Source: Bacteroides mediterraneensis (GTDB lineage Bacteria; Bacteroidota; Bacteroidia; Bacteroidales; Bacteroidaceae). From it: a stretch of DNA of 64,000 nucleotides. Of the stretch, positions 61,631 to 64,000 are shown one piece after another. The notes beneath the pieces were generated by a model. It searched no databases. It was not told where the DNA came from and saw only the letters and a list, made by a program, of their open reading frames with translations. Every line of letters begins with the position of its first letter. Position 1 is the first letter of the stretch. The translations under genes and the position numbers were made by a program. Where the stretch lies: the NCBI RefSeq assembly GCF_025993685.1, contig NZ_DAJPEN010000001.1:3224001-3288000 (forward strand), given 5' to 3'.

Positions 61631-62743
61631 ATGAAGACAAGCATCTATCTCATGCTGTGCTGTCTGCCATTGCTTGCCGGTTGCGGCGCAAAACAGCAGG
61701 ACATGCCCGGCGAAAAGTACAAAACACTGACTGTCACCACGACGAACCAGACCTTACAGTCCACCTATCCTGCCACACTGCGCGGAAAACAGGCTGTGGA
61801 AATACGCCCGCAGGTAAGTGGCACCATCACCCAAATCTGCATCAACGAAGGGGATGCCGTACGCCGCGGACAAGTGCTTTTCATTATCGACCAGGTACCT
61901 TACCGGGCGGCACTGGAAACGGCATTGGCCAACGTGAAAAGTGCCGAAGCACAATTACGGACAGCCAAGCTTACAGCGGACAGTAAAGAAGAACTTTACA
62001 AAGAGAAGGTGGTATCCGACTTCGACCGCCAGACGGCCCGCAACCAGTTGCTTGAAGCAGAGGCTGCCGTAGCACAAGCCAAGGCAGAAGAGACCAATGC
62101 CCGCAACAACCTGTCGTACACGGAGGTGAAGAGTCCCGTCGACGGAGTAGCCAGCATGATTCCCTACCGTGTAGGCGCATTGGTCAACAGCAGCATCACC
62201 GAACCGCTGGTCACGGTATCCGACGACCAGGAAATCTATGCTTATTTCTCTATGGCCGAAAACCAGATGCTCGACCTTATCCAGCAATACGGTTCGCTGG
62301 AAGAGGCCTGCCAGGAACTTCCGTCGGTCGGCCTGACCCTGAGCAACGGAAAAAACTATCCAGATGCAGGACGCATTGATGCTATCAGCGGGACAGTGGA
62401 TGAAGGAACCGGAGGCGTCACCCTGCGGGCAGTATTCCCCAACAAGGGACATCTGCTCCGGAATGGAGGAAGCGGCATCGTATCCGTTCCCACCGAACAC
62501 AAGAATTGCATCACCATTCCACAGAGTGCAACCTACGAGCTCCAGAATAAAGTGTTTACCTGGAAGGTAGTAGACGGCAAAACGCAGTCGGCTCCTATTA
62601 CGGTCTATAAATACAATGACGGGCAGACCTATATCGTACTTTCCGGTCTGAAAGAAGGTGACGTCATCATCGCCGAGGGTGCCGGCCTGATGCGCGAAGG
62701 CACTGCCGTCAATGTGACTTCCACTTCTGAACCTGAAAAATAA
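61631..62743 (+). CDS. RND efflux periplasmic adaptor (membrane fusion protein)
   Basis: 370 aa from the ATG at 61631, which begins a lipoprotein signal (LPLLAGCGAK, Cys about residue 18); the longer frame starts at a TTG. Family signatures: EIRPQVSGTITQICINEGDA near residue 60, RRGQVLFIIDQVPYRAAL, and the long alpha-hairpin (LANVKSAEAQLRTAKLTADS). It links the inner-membrane pump to an outer-membrane channel. First gene of the operon with the pump. Confidence 0.93.
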   Translation: MKTSIYLMLCCLPLLAGCGAKQQDMPGEKYKTLTVTTTNQTLQSTYPATLRGKQAVEIRPQVSGTITQICINEGDAVRRGQVLFIIDQVPYRAALETALANVKSAEAQLRTAKLTADSKEELYKEKVVSDFDRQTARNQLLEAEAAVAQAKAEETNARNNLSYTEVKSPVDGVASMIPYRVGALVNSSITEPLVTVSDDQEIYAYFSMAENQMLDLIQQYGSLEEACQELPSVGLTLSNGKNYPDAGRIDAISGTVDEGTGGVTLRAVFPNKGHLLRNGGSGIVSVPTEHKNCITIPQSATYELQNKVFTWKVVDGKTQSAPITVYKYNDGQTYIVLSGLKEGDVIIAEGAGLMREGTAVNVTSTSEPEK

Positions 62744-62752
62744 CCGAATGCC

Positions 62753-64000
62753 ATGAAGATAAGAACTTTTATTGACCGTCCCATCCTGGCCGGTGTCATC
62801 TCCGTACTCATCCTGATATTGGGATTCATCGGCCTGTCGCAACTCCCTATCGAGCAGTTCCCGGAAATTGCCCCACCCACAGTCAGCGTATCGGCCACTT
62901 ATACGGGTGCCAATGCGGAAACCGTACTAAAGAGTGTGGTCGTACCGCTGGAAGAAGCGCTTAACGGAGTGGAGAACATGATGTACATGACGTCTACGGC
63001 TTCAAACAACGGCTCCGCCAAAATCACGGTTTATTTCCGCCAGGGAACCGATCCGGACATGGCCACGGTCAACGTACAGAACCGCATCGCTACGGCCGAA
63101 GGACTGCTTCCCGCCGAAGTGACCAAAAGCGGTATCACCGTGCGCAAACGGCAGACCAGCAACATCAAACAGCTGGCTGTATACAGTCCGGACGACTCGT
63201 TCGACGAGGCTTTCCTGACCAACTACATGAAAATCAACATCGAGCCACGGCTTTCACGTATTGCCGGCGTGGGAGAAGTGAACGTGTTCGGCTATGAATA
63301 CTCCATGCGTATCTGGCTCGACCCGAACAAGATGCAGAAATACTCACTGGTTCCTTCCGACATCACAACCGTATTGGACGAACAGAACGTGGAAGCTGCT
63401 ACGGGTACACTGGGAGCCGAGTCCAAAAACACTTTTCAGTATGTGCTGAAATATCGCGGACGCTACGAGAACGAGGTGGATTATGAAAATATGGTCATCA
63501 AGTCGCTTCCCGACGGAGAAGTGCTGCGACTGAAAGACGTGGCTACCATCGAACTGGGTACACGTGCCTACGATTACATCGGTGAGGTAAACGGACATCC
63601 GGGCTGTAACATCATGATTGCCCAGACCTCCGGCTCCAATGCAAATGAGATTATCGAGGAAATAGACCGTACCGTAGCCGAAATCTCCAAAACACTGCCC
63701 AAAGGCATCAAGATTGTCGACTTGATGAGTACGAAGGACTTTCTTGACGCTTCCATCAAGAGCGTCATCAAGACCCTGATTGAGGCCATCCTTCTGGTAG
63801 TGCTTGTCGTATATGTATTTCTGCAAAGTTTACGCTCCACTTTTATTCCGGCCATCTCCATCATCGTATCCCTGGTAGGTACCTTTGCCTTTCTCTCCAT
63901 TGTGGGTTTCAGCCTCAACATGCTGACCCTTTTCGCCTTGGTACTGGTGATTGGTACGGTGGTCGACGATGCCATCGTGGTGGTCGAGGCGGTACAGGCC
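62753..64000 (+). CDS. RND multidrug efflux pump (AcrB/MexB type), 3' end off the window
   Basis: First 416 residues; the frame runs off the right edge. MKIRTFIDRPILAGVISVLI is the typical hydrophobic start; then QLPIEQFPEIAPPTVSVSAT, VVVPLEEALNGVENMMYMTS, and near the end the membrane region LVVLVVYVFLQSLRSTFIPA followed by VLVIGTVVDDAIVVVEAV, the Asp pair of the proton relay. The start at 62753 lies 9 bp after the adaptor's stop. Substrates unknown. The rest of the gene and any OprM-type channel would be to the right. Confidence 0.95.
   Translation, partial: MKIRTFIDRPILAGVISVLILILGFIGLSQLPIEQFPEIAPPTVSVSATYTGANAETVLKSVVVPLEEALNGVENMMYMTSTASNNGSAKITVYFRQGTDPDMATVNVQNRIATAEGLLPAEVTKSGITVRKRQTSNIKQLAVYSPDDSFDEAFLTNYMKINIEPRLSRIAGVGEVNVFGYEYSMRIWLDPNKMQKYSLVPSDITTVLDEQNVEAATGTLGAESKNTFQYVLKYRGRYENEVDYENMVIKSLPDGEVLRLKDVATIELGTRAYDYIGEVNGHPGCNIMIAQTSGSNANEIIEEIDRTVAEISKTLPKGIKIVDLMSTKDFLDASIKSVIKTLIEAILLVVLVVYVFLQSLRSTFIPAISIIVSLVGTFAFLSIVGFSLNMLTLFALVLVIGTVVDDAIVVVEAVQA

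Noticed and set aside
61955..62842. 295-aa open frame on the minus strand
   Set aside because: Antisense to the well-supported RND adaptor gene; composition is not protein-like.

Overview
The window looks like chromosome from a gut Bacteroidota of the family Bacteroidaceae (Bacteroides or Phocaeicola). The evidence is a SusC/SusD pair with a hybrid two-component regulator, promoters of the Bacteroides type (TTTG about 20 bp before TAnnTTTG), many lipoproteins with an N-terminal Cys box, LytTR regulator pairs, and integrases and mobilisation genes typical of Bacteroides integrative elements. The species cannot be fixed from sequence reading alone.

Layout. 1-10 kb is a small glycan-utilisation cluster: a hybrid sensor/AraC regulator running off the left edge, SusC, SusD and a parallel beta-helix lipoprotein. 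10-22 kb is ordinary chromosome: threonine degradation (tdh and kbl, divergent), a RecD-like helicase, a conserved gene triplet ending in rsmD, cardiolipin synthase, an outer-membrane beta-barrel receptor and aroB, followed by a tRNA-Pro(GGG).

22.2-49.1 kb is an accretion of mobile DNA at the 3' end of that tRNA. A 46-bp core (the tRNA 3' half plus a few bases) occurs three times in direct orientation, at 22214, 36689 and 49063. It bounds two tandem elements. Element 1 (22260-36688) is a mobilizable element with integrase, primase, primase-helicase, MobC, relaxase and a likely oriT. Its cargo is an outer-membrane receptor, small envelope proteins and a LytS/LytTR pair. Element 2 (36735-49062), visibly more AT-rich, has its own integrase, an SF2-like helicase operon, an iteron-type origin with a Rep-like protein, a DUF3871 protein, a YefM/YoeB-like toxin-antitoxin pair, a second catalytic-domain-only tyrosine recombinase, a candidate structured RNA of about 270 nt, and two lipoproteins. 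No relaxase is seen in element 2. After the third core copy, about 115 bp resembles the left end of element 2, including a 12-bp-period array of integrase arm-type sites. This looks like the fossil end of a third, lost element.

49.2-64 kb is chromosome again: a small membrane protein, an Arc-type regulator, an SPFH protein, a FucP-type sugar transporter, a NarL-type two-component system, two tandem paralogous lipoproteins with a possible pore-forming-toxin-like C-terminal half, a LytTR regulator/sensor pair paralogous to that on element 1, and the start of an RND efflux operon cut by the right edge.

The most interesting unexplained items are the structured RNA at 46958-47230, the minimal recombinase with inverted repeats on both sides, and the origin module of element 2. 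All function calls come from reading motifs; no database search was run.
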